Numbered from the stretch's first letter, positions 15,721 through 26,339 are shown. The stretch is 64,000 nucleotides of DNA from Polynucleobacter sp. MWH-UH24A (GCF_018687475.1 NZ_CP061292.1:1488001-1552000), one strand, 5' to 3'. Program-made: numbers and translations. The notes: a model not told the origin generated them from the sequence alone.

Positions 15721-17043
15721 ATGTCACATTCTGCTGAAATTACGAATCATTCATTTGCTTCACTGAACTTAGCCGCGCCCTTACTCAAAAACATTGAGGC
15801 GCTTGGCTATACCCAAGCTACCCCCGTACAGGCACAGGTTATCCCTGCGACCCTCGAGGGCGGCGATTTATTGGTAAGCAGCCAAACGGGTAGCGGTAAA
15901 ACCGCCGCCTTTTTGCTACCTCTTCTTCACCAACTCGTTCTTGCCAACCCGCATGGCAGTCCTGTGCCCGGTCGTGCTCAGCCCAAGATCTTGGTCTTGT
16001 GCCCAACGCGTGAACTCGCCCAACAAGTTGCCACCGACGCAATTAATCTAGCTCGCGGCATTAAGAGTCTGCGGATTGCTACGATCATGGGCGGTATGCC
16101 CTATGGCAAGCAAATCCAAGCCATTAAGGGTGCAAGCTTAGTAGTAGCAACCCCAGGCCGTTTGCTGGATTTATTTAATTCCCGTGCCATTCGCTTAGAC
16201 CAAGTTGAGTGTCTAGTCGTCGACGAGGCCGATCGCATGTTAGACCTTGGCTTTGCCGAGGATCTCGAGGCAATCGATGAGCGATGCAAGGGCCGTTCCC
16301 AAACACTGATGTTCTCAGCAACATTCGCACCGCGCATCATGAGCCTTGCTTCCAACCTCACAAAGGATGCAAAGCGCATCGAACTGGCTCATGCCGGTGA
16401 AGCGCATGCCAACATTGCCCAAAAACTGCATTGGGCCGACAACATGGCGCATAAGCATCGTTTGTTGGAGCACCTGCTCTCCGACCCCGAGCTCGATCAA
16501 GCAGTTGTCTTCGCGAGCACCCAAGTGGAAAGCGAAAAGATTGCCGACACCTTGCGTGCCAATGGCTATCAGGCTAGCGCATTGCATGGCGCGATGCCAC
16601 AGGCCGTTCGCAATCGTCGCCTTGATTCATTGCGCAAAGGTCAAACCCGTATTTTGGTTGCCACCGATGTCGCTGCGCGCGGAATTGATGTGCCTCGCAT
16701 CAGTCATGTCATCAATTTTGGCCTACCCATGAAGCCGGAAGACTATACCCACCGCATCGGTCGTACGGGTCGTGCTGGTCGCAATGGCATTGCGATTACA
16801 TTGGCCGAGCATCGTGACCGTGTGAAGATTAGAGCCATTGAGCGATTTACTCAGCAACCCATGGCGGCGGCTGAAATTGCTGGTCTTGAGCCCCAACAAA
16901 AACCCAGTGCACATAAACCCAATCATCGCCCTGGTACCGCTAAGCGGAATAAACCCAAGTTTGGTGGACAAGCTCGCAAAAGTTCAGGGCCACGGTTTGG
17001 CGCCCGTACCGGCTCATTCCAAAATAGCACACGTCAGCATTAA
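15721..17043 (+). CDS. rhlE: DEAD-box ATP-dependent RNA helicase, RhlE type
   Basis: RNA helicase for ribosome assembly and RNA turnover, often cold-linked. The Q-motif is around residues 30-37. Walker A is QTGSGKT (55-61), DEAD 168-171, SAT 199-201, ARGIDVP near residue 320 and HRIGRTGRAG near 345. The C-terminal tail (from about 393) is basic and low in complexity (Lys, Arg, Pro, Gly, Ser), as in RhlE proteins, and probably binds RNA. The length of 440 is normal. The ATG at 15721 follows the hairpin-embedded ribosome-binding site. ubiC starts 13 bases after it. Confidence 0.93.
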   Translation: MSHSAEITNHSFASLNLAAPLLKNIEALGYTQATPVQAQVIPATLEGGDLLVSSQTGSGKTAAFLLPLLHQLVLANPHGSPVPGRAQPKILVLCPTRELAQQVATDAINLARGIKSLRIATIMGGMPYGKQIQAIKGASLVVATPGRLLDLFNSRAIRLDQVECLVVDEADRMLDLGFAEDLEAIDERCKGRSQTLMFSATFAPRIMSLASNLTKDAKRIELAHAGEAHANIAQKLHWADNMAHKHRLLEHLLSDPELDQAVVFASTQVESEKIADTLRANGYQASALHGAMPQAVRNRRLDSLRKGQTRILVATDVAARGIDVPRISHVINFGLPMKPEDYTHRIGRTGRAGRNGIAITLAEHRDRVKIRAIERFTQQPMAAAEIAGLEPQQKPSAHKPNHRPGTAKRNKPKFGGQARKSSGPRFGARTGSFQNSTRQH

Positions 17044-17055
17044 CTAGCGCTTGCT

Positions 17056-17646
17056 ATGTTGTGGCGGAAGTCTCGCTCTCCATTCACTTGGCATCAACTT
17101 GATCATGGGGCACCCTTGGGTGCTCCATTGGCATTACAAGAATGGTTAAGTGATACCGGATCACTCACACGCAAACTCGAGAAAGCACTTCTCTACCCCG
17201 ACGATCGTCACCTTGAATTGCAGATTCTTGCCGATTGCAAACAGGATTTAGTGGCATCGGAGAAAAAATTCTTTAGTCGCCCCATTAATCGTTCACGAAT
17301 TCGTGAGATCTTGCTGTGCGATCAGGGTGAACCAATTGTGATGGCGCGCAGTGTATTACCGATTACGAGTTCGATCGGAAGCAATCATACGATTCTGAAA
17401 TTAGGCCATAAACCCTTGGGTGCGGTTCTGTTTGCCAAAGTTCTTAAGGGACGCTTTCGTCCCATTCGGCAAATCGTTCGTTTAGACCCTCACCATCCTG
17501 AGTGGAAAGTTTGTCAGCGTCGCTATGCCGATCTCCCCAAACGCGTTTGGGCCAGGCGAACCCTCTACCACCTCAACGGTCATCCTCTCTTAGTGATGGA
17601 GATCTTTTTACCTGCTCTGTTAGCCAAACTGCAGCAGACTGACTAA
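17056..17646 (+). CDS. ubiC: Chorismate pyruvate-lyase
   Basis: Converts chorismate to 4-hydroxybenzoate and pyruvate, the first committed step of ubiquinone synthesis. The 196 residues include the internal arginine motif REILLCDQGEPIVMARS and the C-terminal RRTLYHLNGHPLLVMEIFLP with the catalytic Glu. Both are hallmarks of UbiC. No ubiA gene is next to it here. The 3' end overlaps the convergent hemD gene by 74 bases, a long antisense overlap for this genome. Confidence 0.9.
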   Translation: MLWRKSRSPFTWHQLDHGAPLGAPLALQEWLSDTGSLTRKLEKALLYPDDRHLELQILADCKQDLVASEKKFFSRPINRSRIREILLCDQGEPIVMARSVLPITSSIGSNHTILKLGHKPLGAVLFAKVLKGRFRPIRQIVRLDPHHPEWKVCQRRYADLPKRVWARRTLYHLNGHPLLVMEIFLPALLAKLQQTD

Positions 17647-18433
17647 TCGATTCATCTCGCGGCTCACAAACCAAGATATTCGTAAATCCAATCTGCCGGG
17701 CCGCGTTTGCGATGTTCGAATGACTGCAAAGCGCATGGCTATTCTCAATCATTATTTTCGGACTTCGGTTGAGCGCTTTGCAACGCTCTCCCAGATGACG
17801 AACTGCCTCAGAGGATGTTAAGGTCCATAAGGTGTGCTGTGGCTGAGTCTCGGCATACGACTGCCACAGCGGGCTTGCAGGGTCTAAAGGAATCCGGGAG
17901 TAAATCGAAACAAGCTCAACCGTGGCGCCAACCGTGCCCAATCGCTCAATTAAGGTCTCGCGACCCCCTTCGCCTTTGATGATCAACACTGACTCCGTTG
18001 ACCAGTCATGGATAGTGGCATGGAGCACCTTCCATAATCCATCAGAATCAGATTCATCCTGGGCAGGAACCAGGATGGACTTTTGATCAACGCCGTGCCG
18101 GATGAGGGCCTCCTGACTACTCTGCCCAACTACCCCAATCCTAGCTTTAGCTGCGAGCAATTGGTCCCAGGATGAATTGCTGTCGTCAATGGCCCGCATG
18201 GTGCACTCAATCGCATTGGGGCTAACAAAAATGATTAGTGTTGCCTGTTGAAGAGCGTTACGTAATTTCGTTAAAAGCTCCGAATCATTTTTTGGAACAA
18301 TCGTCAGCAAGGGAAGACTAATAATCTGCACTGATGGATAAATTGCCTGCGTAGCTGCTTGCATCAATTCAATTAAGCGCCGTGCTTGACCGGTTGGTCG
18401 GGTTACGATAATCGCCGGTTCAAACGCCTTCAC
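17573..18433 (-). CDS. hemD: Uroporphyrinogen-III synthase
   Basis: Cyclises hydroxymethylbilane with D-ring inversion to uroporphyrinogen III. The protein is about 286 aa. The N-terminal strand IIVTRPTGQARRL and the later SPNAIECTM (residues 80-90) are typical, and the family is otherwise weakly conserved. I start it at a GTG (18433), 4 bases after the hemC stop; the upstream Met at 18472 lies inside hemC. It forms a hemC-hemD operon. The last 24 codons overlap ubiC on the other strand. No hemX/hemY follows, as would be common in relatives. Confidence 0.88.
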   Translation of the reverse strand: MKAFEPAIIVTRPTGQARRLIELMQAATQAIYPSVQIISLPLLTIVPKNDSELLTKLRNALQQATLIIFVSPNAIECTMRAIDDSNSSWDQLLAAKARIGVVGQSSQEALIRHGVDQKSILVPAQDESDSDGLWKVLHATIHDWSTESVLIIKGEGGRETLIERLGTVGATVELVSIYSRIPLDPASPLWQSYAETQPQHTLWTLTSSEAVRHLGERCKALNRSPKIMIENSHALCSHSNIANAARQIGFTNILVCEPRDESISQSAAVWLTEQVKRSPSLREDDR

Positions 18434-18437
18434 AGAT

Positions 18438-19367
18438 TTAGTGCGGCAATAAGGCTGCCGCCCCCTTCGCAATTAAATCATCGGCAATCGCCAAACCAAA
18501 TGCTTCGGCCTCTTGATAATTACTGATTGCTCGCGAACCGGAAGCCAAACAAATTTGCCGACCATCGGTACTTGCGACATACGAGCGCATCGTGAGCTCC
18601 TGAGGGCTTTGCCATTGAGCATGCGCTGCTAAAGGCACCTCGCACGAGCCGCCCAATTTACGCGATACCGCCCGCTCAGCAGTCACCGCTAAAGCGGTTG
18701 GCAAATCATTTAAGGGTGCAAGCCAAGCTTTCACATCAGAGCGTGCACTTAAAGTTTCAATGCCTAATGCACCTTGGCCTGCAGCGGGGGTATGGGGGTC
18801 GTAGGGTAATAAGGCTTTAATGCGAGAACCCATGCCAAGACGCTTTAAGCCTGCAGCAGCCAAAATAATGGCTTGGTATTCACCACGGTCAAGCTTAGCC
18901 ATGCGTGTATCCAAATTACCGCGCAAGGGCTCAACCTGCAAATGCGGGTACTGACTCCGAATAATGGCTTCACGTCGCAAACTCGATGTACCAACAACCG
19001 CTCCGGCTGGTAGCTCAGCGAGGCTTGCGTATTGATTGGATACCAAGGCATCGCGCGCATCCTCTCGCACCATAATGCATGACAGGTCAAATCCTTCTGG
19101 CATCACCATTGGCACATCTTTTAATGAATGCACAGCAAGATCAGCACGACCATCCTCAAGTGCCGTTTCTAACTCCTTCACAAATAATCCCTTACCCCCT
19201 ACTTTGGAGAGGGCGCGATCTAAGATCTGGTCGCCTTTGGTGGTCATCCCCAAGATGATGACCTCGCAGTTGGGATAAAGATTTTTGAGACATGCTTGAA
19301 CATGCTCGGCTTGCCACATGGCAAGCCTGCTCTCACGAGAGGCAATAACTAAACGCGTTGGGCTCAT
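18438..19367 (-). CDS. hemC: Porphobilinogen deaminase (hydroxymethylbilane synthase)
   Basis: Condenses four porphobilinogens to hydroxymethylbilane. Cys242 in the [12 protein letters not shown] motif holds the dipyrromethane cofactor. Catalytic Asp84 lies in HSLKDVP, and the arginine-rich segment [10 protein letters not shown] binds substrate. The 309 residues match the family. It is divergent from argH across 53 bp, so the two promoters must be close together or overlap. Confidence 0.97.
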   Translation of the reverse strand: MSPTRLVIASRESRLAMWQAEHVQACLKNLYPNCEVIILGMTTKGDQILDRALSKVGGKGLFVKELETALEDGRADLAVHSLKDVPMVMPEGFDLSCIMVREDARDALVSNQYASLAELPAGAVVGTSSLRREAIIRSQYPHLQVEPLRGNLDTRMAKLDRGEYQAIILAAAGLKRLGMGSRIKALLPYDPHTPAAGQGALGIETLSARSDVKAWLAPLNDLPTALAVTAERAVSRKLGGSCEVPLAAHAQWQSPQELTMRSYVASTDGRQICLASGSRAISNYQEAEAFGLAIADDLIAKGAAALLPH

Positions 19368-19408
19368 AGGGCAACTTCAGAATTAAAATAAACTGTTACG
19401 ACACACAA

Positions 19409-19414
19409 TATACT
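19409..19414 (+). promoter_or_regulatory. Candidate -10 box of argH placed for a leaderless transcript
   Basis: TATACT lies 6 bases before the argH ATG (19421). A sigma-70 start site would then fall on or next to the A of ATG. No Shine-Dalgarno sequence precedes the gene, and no clear -35 box is seen at 17 bp. Confidence 0.4.
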
Positions 19415-19420
19415 GTGTTT

Positions 19421-20848
19421 ATGAGCTCATCCAAAAATTCCTTAGCCAATAAATCCAAAGCATGGTCTGGCCGCTTTGCTGAACCCGTTGATACCCTCGT
19501 TCAGCACTACACCTCCTCGCTCGCCTTTGACCAGCGCCTAGCCCTCGTTGATATCGCTGGGTCCCTTGCCCACGCCGAGATGCTCGCTGCCCAGAAAATC
19601 ATTTCGAAGGCAGATTTCATGGCCATCCAAAAGGGCATGGCACAGATCGAAAAAGAAATTGTGGCCGGACGCTTTGATTGGCAATTAGCCCTTGAAGATG
19701 TCCACCTCAATATTGAAGCCAGGCTCACCAAATTGATTGGGGATGCAGGCAAACGTCTGCATACCGGTCGCTCTCGCAATGATCAAGTTGCTACCGATAT
19801 CCGTTTATGGCTAAGAAGTGAGATTGATTTAATCCAGGGGGATCTCACACGCCTACGCACTGCTGTTCTTCGCCTTGCTGAGGAGCACGCTAGCACCATC
19901 ATGCCGGGTCATACCCATTTGCAGGTGGCTCAACCCGTTACATTTGGGCATCATCTGCTGGCCTACTACGAAATGTTTACCCGGGATTCTCAGCGCTTGA
20001 CCGATTGCCGCGCCCGAGTAAATCAATTACCTTTGGGTGCCGCTGCCTTAGCTGGCACGAGCTACCCAATTGATCGGGCACGCGTTGCTAAAACACTTGG
20101 GTTTGATGGGGTCTGCCAAAACTCGCTTGATGCTGTCTCTGATCGTGATTTTGCGATTGAGTTTTGCGCAAGCGCTGCAATTCTGATGATGCATATCTCA
20201 AGACTGTCTGAAGAACTGATTCTGTGGCTTAGCCCACGCTTTGGTTTTATCGATTTGCCAGACCGTTTTTGCACCGGTAGCTCGATCATGCCGCAAAAGA
20301 AAAATCCCGATGTCCCAGAATTAGCCCGGGGAAAGACTGGGCGGGTGAATGGTGATTTGATTGCCCTTTTAACCCTGATGAAAGGGCAGCCTCTCGCCTA
20401 TAACAAAGATAACCAAGAGGATAAAGAACCACTTTTTGATGCCGTTGATACGGTTAGTCAAACGATCCAAATTTTTGCGGACATGGTGCCGCATATCAAG
20501 GTTCATAGGACTGCTATGGAACACGCAGCGCAGGAGGGTTTTGCAACTGCAACTGACCTCGCTGATTATTTAGTGAAGCAAGGCTTACCCTTTCGGGATG
20601 CGCATGAGGCGGTTGCCCATGCAGTCAAACACTGTGTCGATAAACATTGCGCCTTAAGCGATCTCAGTCTGACTGAACTCATCAAGGCTTGCGGTCTCAG
20701 CCCGAAGTCCAAGCTAATTACCCAAGAGGTATTTGCGGTACTAACCCCCAAGGGATCGGTCAATGCCCGCAATCATGTGGGAGGCACGGCACCCAAACAA
20801 GTGCTTGCAGCCATCAAACGTGCGCGTACTGGTCTGAGAAAGAAGTAA
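19421..20848 (+). CDS. argH: Argininosuccinate lyase
   Basis: Last step of arginine synthesis: argininosuccinate to arginine and fumarate. The signature loop [12 protein letters not shown] sits at residues 286-297. [11 protein letters not shown] and the catalytic-His segment GHTHLQ are also present. It is 475 aa from the ATG at 19421, where [18 protein letters not shown] leads into the fold; a GTG two codons earlier is less likely. No ribosome-binding site is visible (see the -10 entry). It converges with the decarboxylase gene. Confidence 0.96.
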   Translation: MSSSKNSLANKSKAWSGRFAEPVDTLVQHYTSSLAFDQRLALVDIAGSLAHAEMLAAQKIISKADFMAIQKGMAQIEKEIVAGRFDWQLALEDVHLNIEARLTKLIGDAGKRLHTGRSRNDQVATDIRLWLRSEIDLIQGDLTRLRTAVLRLAEEHASTIMPGHTHLQVAQPVTFGHHLLAYYEMFTRDSQRLTDCRARVNQLPLGAAALAGTSYPIDRARVAKTLGFDGVCQNSLDAVSDRDFAIEFCASAAILMMHISRLSEELILWLSPRFGFIDLPDRFCTGSSIMPQKKNPDVPELARGKTGRVNGDLIALLTLMKGQPLAYNKDNQEDKEPLFDAVDTVSQTIQIFADMVPHIKVHRTAMEHAAQEGFATATDLADYLVKQGLPFRDAHEAVAHAVKHCVDKHCALSDLSLTELIKACGLSPKSKLITQEVFAVLTPKGSVNARNHVGGTAPKQVLAAIKRARTGLRKK

Positions 20849-20861
20849 TAACGAGGGGAAG

Positions 20862-23114
20862 TTAAGCGCGCACGCAATCAACGTAGTAACCGTTGTTGCC
20901 ATCCGCATTTTTAACAAGCCCATGGATATCGGTTTCAAAGCCCGGAAATTGCTGATTAAAGTCGCGGGCAAAGCGTAAGTAATCCACAATCGCCTTATTA
21001 AAGCGCTCGCCCGGAATGAGCAGGGGGATACCTGGCGGGTATGGCGTCACCAGCATGGCAGTAATGCGGCCCTCAAGCTCATCAATCGGTACTCGATCAA
21101 TTTCTTTATGGGCCATCTTGCTCCAGGCATCGCCTGGCATCATCGCAGGCTCCATGTTCGAGAGGTACATCTCGGTGGTCATGCGAGCCACATCGCGACT
21201 CTTATAAAACGAATGGATTTGCGCAGAAATTTCTTGCAAGCCCACGCGCTCGTAACGGGGATGTTTTGCGACAAACTCGGGTAGCACCTTCCACAGGGGT
21301 TGGTTCTTATCAAAGTGATCCTTGAACTGTTGCAACTCGGTCACGAGGGTATTCCAACGCCCTTTGGTAATACCAATCGTAAACATGATGAAGAAGGAAT
21401 AAAGCCCAGTTTTTTCAACAATCACACCATGCTCGGCTAAGTATTTGGTCACAATGCTTGCCGGAATACCAATCTCACCAAAATTACCCTCAATATCGAG
21501 GCCAGGGGTGACCACCGTTGCTTTAATGGGGTCAAGCATATTGAAGTTCTTGGCTAAAGGACCAAAGTCATGCCAATAGGCGTTGGGCTCCAAAATCCAA
21601 TCATCACGCGTTCCAATCCCTTCTTCGGCCAAATGATCCGGCCCCCACACCTTAAACCACCAGTCAGAACCAAACTCCTCATCGACCTTACGCATCGCAC
21701 GACGAAAATCAAGAGCTTCTGCAATCGACTCTTCAACTAAGGTTGTGCCGCCGGGCGACTCCATCATCGCTGCGGACACATCGCACGACGCAATAATGGC
21801 GTACTGGGGGCTAGTCGAGGTATGCATTAAGTAGGCCTCGTTAAAACAATCCCGATCGAGTTTGCGCTCTTGGGCATCCTGCACCAAAACTTGGGAGGCT
21901 TGCGATAGGCCAGCAAGCAACTTATGGGTGGACTGGGTCGAGAACAATAGGCTCTTCTGTGGACGCTTGCGATGCTGCCCGATTGCATGCATATCTTGAT
22001 AGAAGGGATGGAAGGCCGCATGCGGCAACCAAGCCTCATCAAAATGCAAGCTGTCGACCTTGCCATCGAGCATCGACTTAATCATCTCAACGTTGTAGAC
22101 AATTCCATCATAGGTGCTTTGGGTAATGGTTAAGACCCGTGGCACAACATTTTTATCTTTAATGAAGGGGTTGGCTGCAATTTTTTTCTGGATATTGGCC
22201 CACTCAAACTCTTCCTTTGGAATCGGTCCAATAATGCCAAGGTGATTACGTGTAGGCATCAAGAAGACCGGGATTGCGCCCATCATCATGATCGAATGAA
22301 TCACGGACTTATGGCAATTGCGATCCACCAGAACAACATCTCCAGGAGCAACGGTTGAATGCCAAACAATTTTGTTCGAGGTCGACGTGCCATTAGTAAC
22401 AAAAAATAAGTGATCCGCGTTAAAAATGCGTGCTGCATTGCGTTCACTCGCTACCACGGGTCCGGTGTGATCCAGTAACTGACCCAACTCCTCAACCGCA
22501 TTACAGACGTCAGCACGCAACATGTTCTCACCAAAAAATTGATGGAACATGCGACCAACGGGACTCTTCAAGAAGGCAACACCTCCTGAATGCCCTGGGC
22601 AATGCCATGAATAGGAGCCCTCAGAGGCGTAATGGGTAAGCGCCCGAAAAAACGGTGGCGCCAGGGAATCTAAATACACTTTAGCCTCACGAATAATATG
22701 GCGGGCCACAAACTCCGGAGTGTCCTCATTCATATGAATGAAGCCATGCAGCTCGCGCAGAATATCGTTGGGAATGTGGCGCGAGGTACGGGTCTCACCA
22801 TACAAAAAGATCGGAATATCCTCATTGCGCTTACGCACTTCGACGACAAAGGAACGCAAATTAGCAATCGCGGGTAGATCACTGTCCTCAGAGTCGATGA
22901 CGGCATCAAACTCTTCATCGTCAATCGACAAAATGAAGCAGGATGCCCGTGAGGCTTGCTGCGCAAACGAAGTGAGATCCCCATAGCTAGTAAGACCGAT
23001 GACCTCGATCCCCTCTCCCTCAATCGCAACTGCGAGGTCACGAATACCGGAACCGGAAATGTTCTCGGAGCGGAAGTCTTCATCAATGATGATGATCGGG
23101 AAACGGAATTTCAT
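20862..23114 (-). CDS. Orn/Lys/Arg decarboxylase (fold type I, class III)
   Basis: PLP-dependent decarboxylase of a basic amino acid, giving putrescine, cadaverine or agmatine. The 750 residues are arranged as an N-terminal response-regulator-like wing (1-130), a PLP core and a C-terminal domain. The PLP lysine is Lys398 in STQSTHKLL, and Asp359 in HFDEAW contacts the cofactor ring. The length and motif match the inducible LdcI/AdiA/SpeC group. The exact substrate cannot be decided by eye; ornithine or lysine are most likely. dcd lies upstream after a 6-base gap, so the two are co-transcribed. Confidence 0.9.
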   Translation of the reverse strand: MKFRFPIIIIDEDFRSENISGSGIRDLAVAIEGEGIEVIGLTSYGDLTSFAQQASRASCFILSIDDEEFDAVIDSEDSDLPAIANLRSFVVEVRKRNEDIPIFLYGETRTSRHIPNDILRELHGFIHMNEDTPEFVARHIIREAKVYLDSLAPPFFRALTHYASEGSYSWHCPGHSGGVAFLKSPVGRMFHQFFGENMLRADVCNAVEELGQLLDHTGPVVASERNAARIFNADHLFFVTNGTSTSNKIVWHSTVAPGDVVLVDRNCHKSVIHSIMMMGAIPVFLMPTRNHLGIIGPIPKEEFEWANIQKKIAANPFIKDKNVVPRVLTITQSTYDGIVYNVEMIKSMLDGKVDSLHFDEAWLPHAAFHPFYQDMHAIGQHRKRPQKSLLFSTQSTHKLLAGLSQASQVLVQDAQERKLDRDCFNEAYLMHTSTSPQYAIIASCDVSAAMMESPGGTTLVEESIAEALDFRRAMRKVDEEFGSDWWFKVWGPDHLAEEGIGTRDDWILEPNAYWHDFGPLAKNFNMLDPIKATVVTPGLDIEGNFGEIGIPASIVTKYLAEHGVIVEKTGLYSFFIMFTIGITKGRWNTLVTELQQFKDHFDKNQPLWKVLPEFVAKHPRYERVGLQEISAQIHSFYKSRDVARMTTEMYLSNMEPAMMPGDAWSKMAHKEIDRVPIDELEGRITAMLVTPYPPGIPLLIPGERFNKAIVDYLRFARDFNQQFPGFETDIHGLVKNADGNNGYYVDCVRA

Positions 23115-23120
23115 GATGGC

Positions 23121-23687
23121 TTAGGTTTTGGGAAGAGTAACGCCGTGTTGGCCTTGGTACTTACCGCCACGGTCTTTATAGGAGGTGCCGCATACTTCAT
23201 CGCTCTCAAAGAAAAGGACTTGAGCGCAACCCTCACCAGCATAAATTTTGGCTGGCAACGGAGTGGTATTAGAAAACTCCAGAGTGACATAACCTTCCCA
23301 CTCAGGCTCAAAGGGTGTGACATTAACAATGATTCCGCAACGCGCATACGTACTTTTGCCAACGCAAATCGTTAAAACATTGCGGGGGATCTTGAAATAC
23401 TCCACCGTTCTTGCCAAAGCAAAGGAGTTGGGCGGAATGATGCAAACATCGCCCTTGAAATCCACGAATGATTTTTCATCAAACTGTTTTGGGTCAACAA
23501 TCGTGCTATTGATGTTGGTGAAAATCTTGAACTCGTCGGCACACCGAATGTCGTAGCCATAGCTTGAGGTGCCGTAGCTCACAATTTTTTGCCCCGCAGA
23601 GTTGATTCGAATTTGGCCAGGCTCAAAGGGGCTAATCATGCCGCTTTCAGCCATCCGGCGGATCCAATGGTCAGATTTAATAGTCAT
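23121..23687 (-). CDS. dcd: dCTP deaminase
   Basis: Deaminates dCTP to dUTP on the route to thymidylate. It is 188 aa from the ATG at 23687 ([16 protein letters not shown]), the length usual in betaproteobacteria. A longer reading to 23723 adds 12 unrelated residues. The trimer active-site segment [19 protein letters not shown] and the C-terminal [13 protein letters not shown] are both conserved. The decarboxylase gene follows on the same strand. Confidence 0.95.
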   Translation of the reverse strand: MTIKSDHWIRRMAESGMISPFEPGQIRINSAGQKIVSYGTSSYGYDIRCADEFKIFTNINSTIVDPKQFDEKSFVDFKGDVCIIPPNSFALARTVEYFKIPRNVLTICVGKSTYARCGIIVNVTPFEPEWEGYVTLEFSNTTPLPAKIYAGEGCAQVLFFESDEVCGTSYKDRGGKYQGQHGVTLPKT

Positions 23688-23741
23688 GGCGGGATTGTAA
23701 GACTTTCGTGCCCAAGAGGACACAAACCCCTGGTTTAAGGT

Positions 23742-24584
23742 CTAGGGTGTCTGAAAAACCACACGCTCCGGGGCGTTGTAGATCTCAAAGTGCTTACCGG
23801 AGCAGCGCGATAGCAGGGTTAAGTGGGTCTTTTTAGCTAGCTCCAAGCCCATCTGGGTCACTCCGGAGCGGGTGAGCAAATAGGGAATCCCCATCTGCGC
23901 TCCTTTGATCACCATCTCCGAAGTTAGACGGCCGGTCGTAAAAAAGATGAGGTCTTCACCATGGCGCTTGGCCAACCAGAGTAGGCCCGAAATGGAATCA
24001 ACCGCATTGTGTCGCCCCACATCCTCAATCAAATGGAGGAGCTTGACGTGATCACTCCCGGCACGCTCAAATACGGCGCAAGCATGAACCGATCCGGCTT
24101 TCTTATAGATGGTTTCATGCGAGCGGATTTGCTCCAAGAGATTAACAATCGCAGCTTGATGAAGTTTGGGGCCCTCTGGTAACTGAATCTGAGCCATGTC
24201 TTCCATCAGTCCACCGAACATGGTTCCTTGACCACAGCCCGTGGTCACAACTCGCTTACTGGTGATTGCATCAATATCAACAGAACTTCGTCGGGTCTTG
24301 ACCGCTGCCGAATCGGTGTCCCAATCAACCTGAATACTCTCAATGTCATCAGCAGACTCAACCAATCGTTGGTTGCGTAAATATCCCAATACCAAAGCCT
24401 CGGGGGCTGCGCCCAAGGTCATCAAGGTCACAACCTCGCGCTTATCCAAATAGATCGTCAAGGAACGCTCGCCCGGAATAAAAGTGCTCTTCTGACGACC
24501 CAGCTCATCCATAATCGTTACCTCGTGAACCACGGGTACCGAGGCATTGGTCATTGCAATGGTTGTTTGTGAAGTACTGCTCAT
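23742..24584 (-). CDS. fdhD: Formate dehydrogenase accessory sulfurtransferase FdhD
   Basis: Transfers sulfur to the molybdenum cofactor of formate dehydrogenases. The 280 residues contain FTTGRLTSEMV and LLTRSGVTQMG, conserved in FdhD, and a TTGCGQGTMFGG loop. E. coli FdhD has two cysteines (CxxC) at this loop; here I see only one. No formate dehydrogenase structural genes are in the window, so they must lie elsewhere. The oxalate cluster a few kilobases away would produce formate, the substrate of the enzyme this protein matures. Confidence 0.88.
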   Translation of the reverse strand: MSSTSQTTIAMTNASVPVVHEVTIMDELGRQKSTFIPGERSLTIYLDKREVVTLMTLGAAPEALVLGYLRNQRLVESADDIESIQVDWDTDSAAVKTRRSSVDIDAITSKRVVTTGCGQGTMFGGLMEDMAQIQLPEGPKLHQAAIVNLLEQIRSHETIYKKAGSVHACAVFERAGSDHVKLLHLIEDVGRHNAVDSISGLLWLAKRHGEDLIFFTTGRLTSEMVIKGAQMGIPYLLTRSGVTQMGLELAKKTHLTLLSRCSGKHFEIYNAPERVVFQTP

Positions 24585-24671
24585 CGGTGATTTGATCCTT
24601 AGCCATCAACGATACCCAGCGGTATCTCACCATACACTTTAACCGCAGTCTAAAATCTATGTTTAACAAGA

Positions 24672-26339
24672 ATGATTAATATGCGTCAACTGCTGGTAAC
24701 CTCTGCCCTGCCCTATGCCAATGGCCAAATCCATATTGGTCATCTGGTGGAATACGTACAGACCGATATTTGGGTTCGGTTCCAACGAATGCGAGGCCAC
24801 GAAGTACATTACGTCGGTGCAGACGATACCCACGGTACCCCGATCATGCTACGGGCCGAAAAAGAAGGGCTTACCCCCAAGGCTCTGATTGATAAAGTGT
24901 GGCACGAACACAAGCGAGATTTTGATCACTTTCTGATCTCGTTTGATCACTACTACACTACCGATAGCCCAGAAAACGAAGAGTTATCGCGCGAGATTTA
25001 TCTCAAGTTACGCGATGCGGGTCTGATTGAAAAAAGAGCAATTGAACAAGCCTACGATCCGGTCAAGGAGATGTTTTTACCTGATCGGTTTATTAAAGGC
25101 AATTGCCCAAAATGTGGTGCAGCAGATCAATATGGCGACTCTTGTGAAAAGTGTGGTGCCACCTATGCGCCCACCGATCTCAAAAATCCCTACTCTGTCG
25201 TCAGTGGCGCTACCCCGGTTCGCAAAGTATCTGATCATTATTTTTTTAAGCTCTCCGATCCGCGTTGCGAGGCATTCTTGCGCGAGTGGACACAGGTGAA
25301 AACGCCTCTACAGATTGAAGCCAAAAATAAAATGAAGGAGTGGGTGGGCACCGAAGGGGACAGCAAACTAGGCGATTGGGATATCTCGCGTGACGCACCC
25401 TACTTTGGCTTTGAAATCCCCGACGCACCAGGAAAGTATTTTTATGTTTGGCTTGATGCCCCAATTGGTTATTACGCAAGCTTCCTGAAATACTGTAAGG
25501 AGCGGGGTCTCGATTTTGCCAACTGGGTCAAGCCCGATAGCACGACTGAGCAATACCATTTCATTGGTAAAGATATTTTGTATTTTCATACGCTCTTTTG
25601 GCCGGCTACCTTGCACTTTTCTGGCTATCGTACACCCACCAATGTTTATGCTCACGGATTCTTAACCGTGGATGGCGAAAAGATGAGTAAATCGCGCGGT
25701 ACGCTCATTTCTGCAAACAGTGTGATTGAGGCGGGCCTGAACCCAGAATGGTTCCGCTATTACTTTGCGACCAAGTTAAATGCAACCATGGAAGATCTTG
25801 ATTTAAATCTCCACGATTTTGTGGCACGCGTCAATAGCGACCTTTTGGGAAAGTACATCAATATTGCCAGTCGGACTGCCGGATTTTTAGTCAAACGCTT
25901 TGAGGGTCGGATCTCCGATGCGGCAATGACGCATCCTTTACTCGAGTCGATAGCAAACGCAAGTGACTTGATTGCTGATTTTTATGAAAGCCGCGAATTT
26001 GCAAAAGCCGTACGCCAAATCATGGAGCTGGCTGATCTTGTGAATGCTTATGTTGATGAGAATAAGCCTTGGGAACTTGCAAAAGATCCTCAGGGCTTCG
26101 CCAAACTGCATGAAGTGTGCAGTGTCATCTTAGAATCATTTCGCCGGTTGAGTTTGTACTTAAAGCCAGTTTTACCGAATTTGGTGGGTCAGGTTGAAGA
26201 ATTTTTGTCCATTCCACCAATGCAATGGCACGATATCGGCAAATCATTAAAGAGCAATTCTGCAATCCAACCCTATCGTCATTTAATGACACGGGTCGAG
26301 CCCGCCCAGGTTGATGCGCTTCTCGAATTAAATCGCTGA
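24672..26339 (+). CDS. metG: Methionyl-tRNA synthetase, short form
   Basis: Charges tRNA-Met. The HIGH motif is at residues 21-24. A zinc knuckle is formed by Cys 145/148/158/161 (CPKC...CEKC), and KMSKS is at 337-341. At 555 aa it ends right after the anticodon-binding helical domain and lacks the C-terminal Trbp111-like dimerisation domain (about 110 aa) of E. coli MetG. The end is a clean stop with an AT-rich gap, so it looks like a natural short form. ATG at 24672; a second Met three codons on is possible. Confidence 0.96.
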   Translation: MINMRQLLVTSALPYANGQIHIGHLVEYVQTDIWVRFQRMRGHEVHYVGADDTHGTPIMLRAEKEGLTPKALIDKVWHEHKRDFDHFLISFDHYYTTDSPENEELSREIYLKLRDAGLIEKRAIEQAYDPVKEMFLPDRFIKGNCPKCGAADQYGDSCEKCGATYAPTDLKNPYSVVSGATPVRKVSDHYFFKLSDPRCEAFLREWTQVKTPLQIEAKNKMKEWVGTEGDSKLGDWDISRDAPYFGFEIPDAPGKYFYVWLDAPIGYYASFLKYCKERGLDFANWVKPDSTTEQYHFIGKDILYFHTLFWPATLHFSGYRTPTNVYAHGFLTVDGEKMSKSRGTLISANSVIEAGLNPEWFRYYFATKLNATMEDLDLNLHDFVARVNSDLLGKYINIASRTAGFLVKRFEGRISDAAMTHPLLESIANASDLIADFYESREFAKAVRQIMELADLVNAYVDENKPWELAKDPQGFAKLHEVCSVILESFRRLSLYLKPVLPNLVGQVEEFLSIPPMQWHDIGKSLKSNSAIQPYRHLMTRVEPAQVDALLELNR

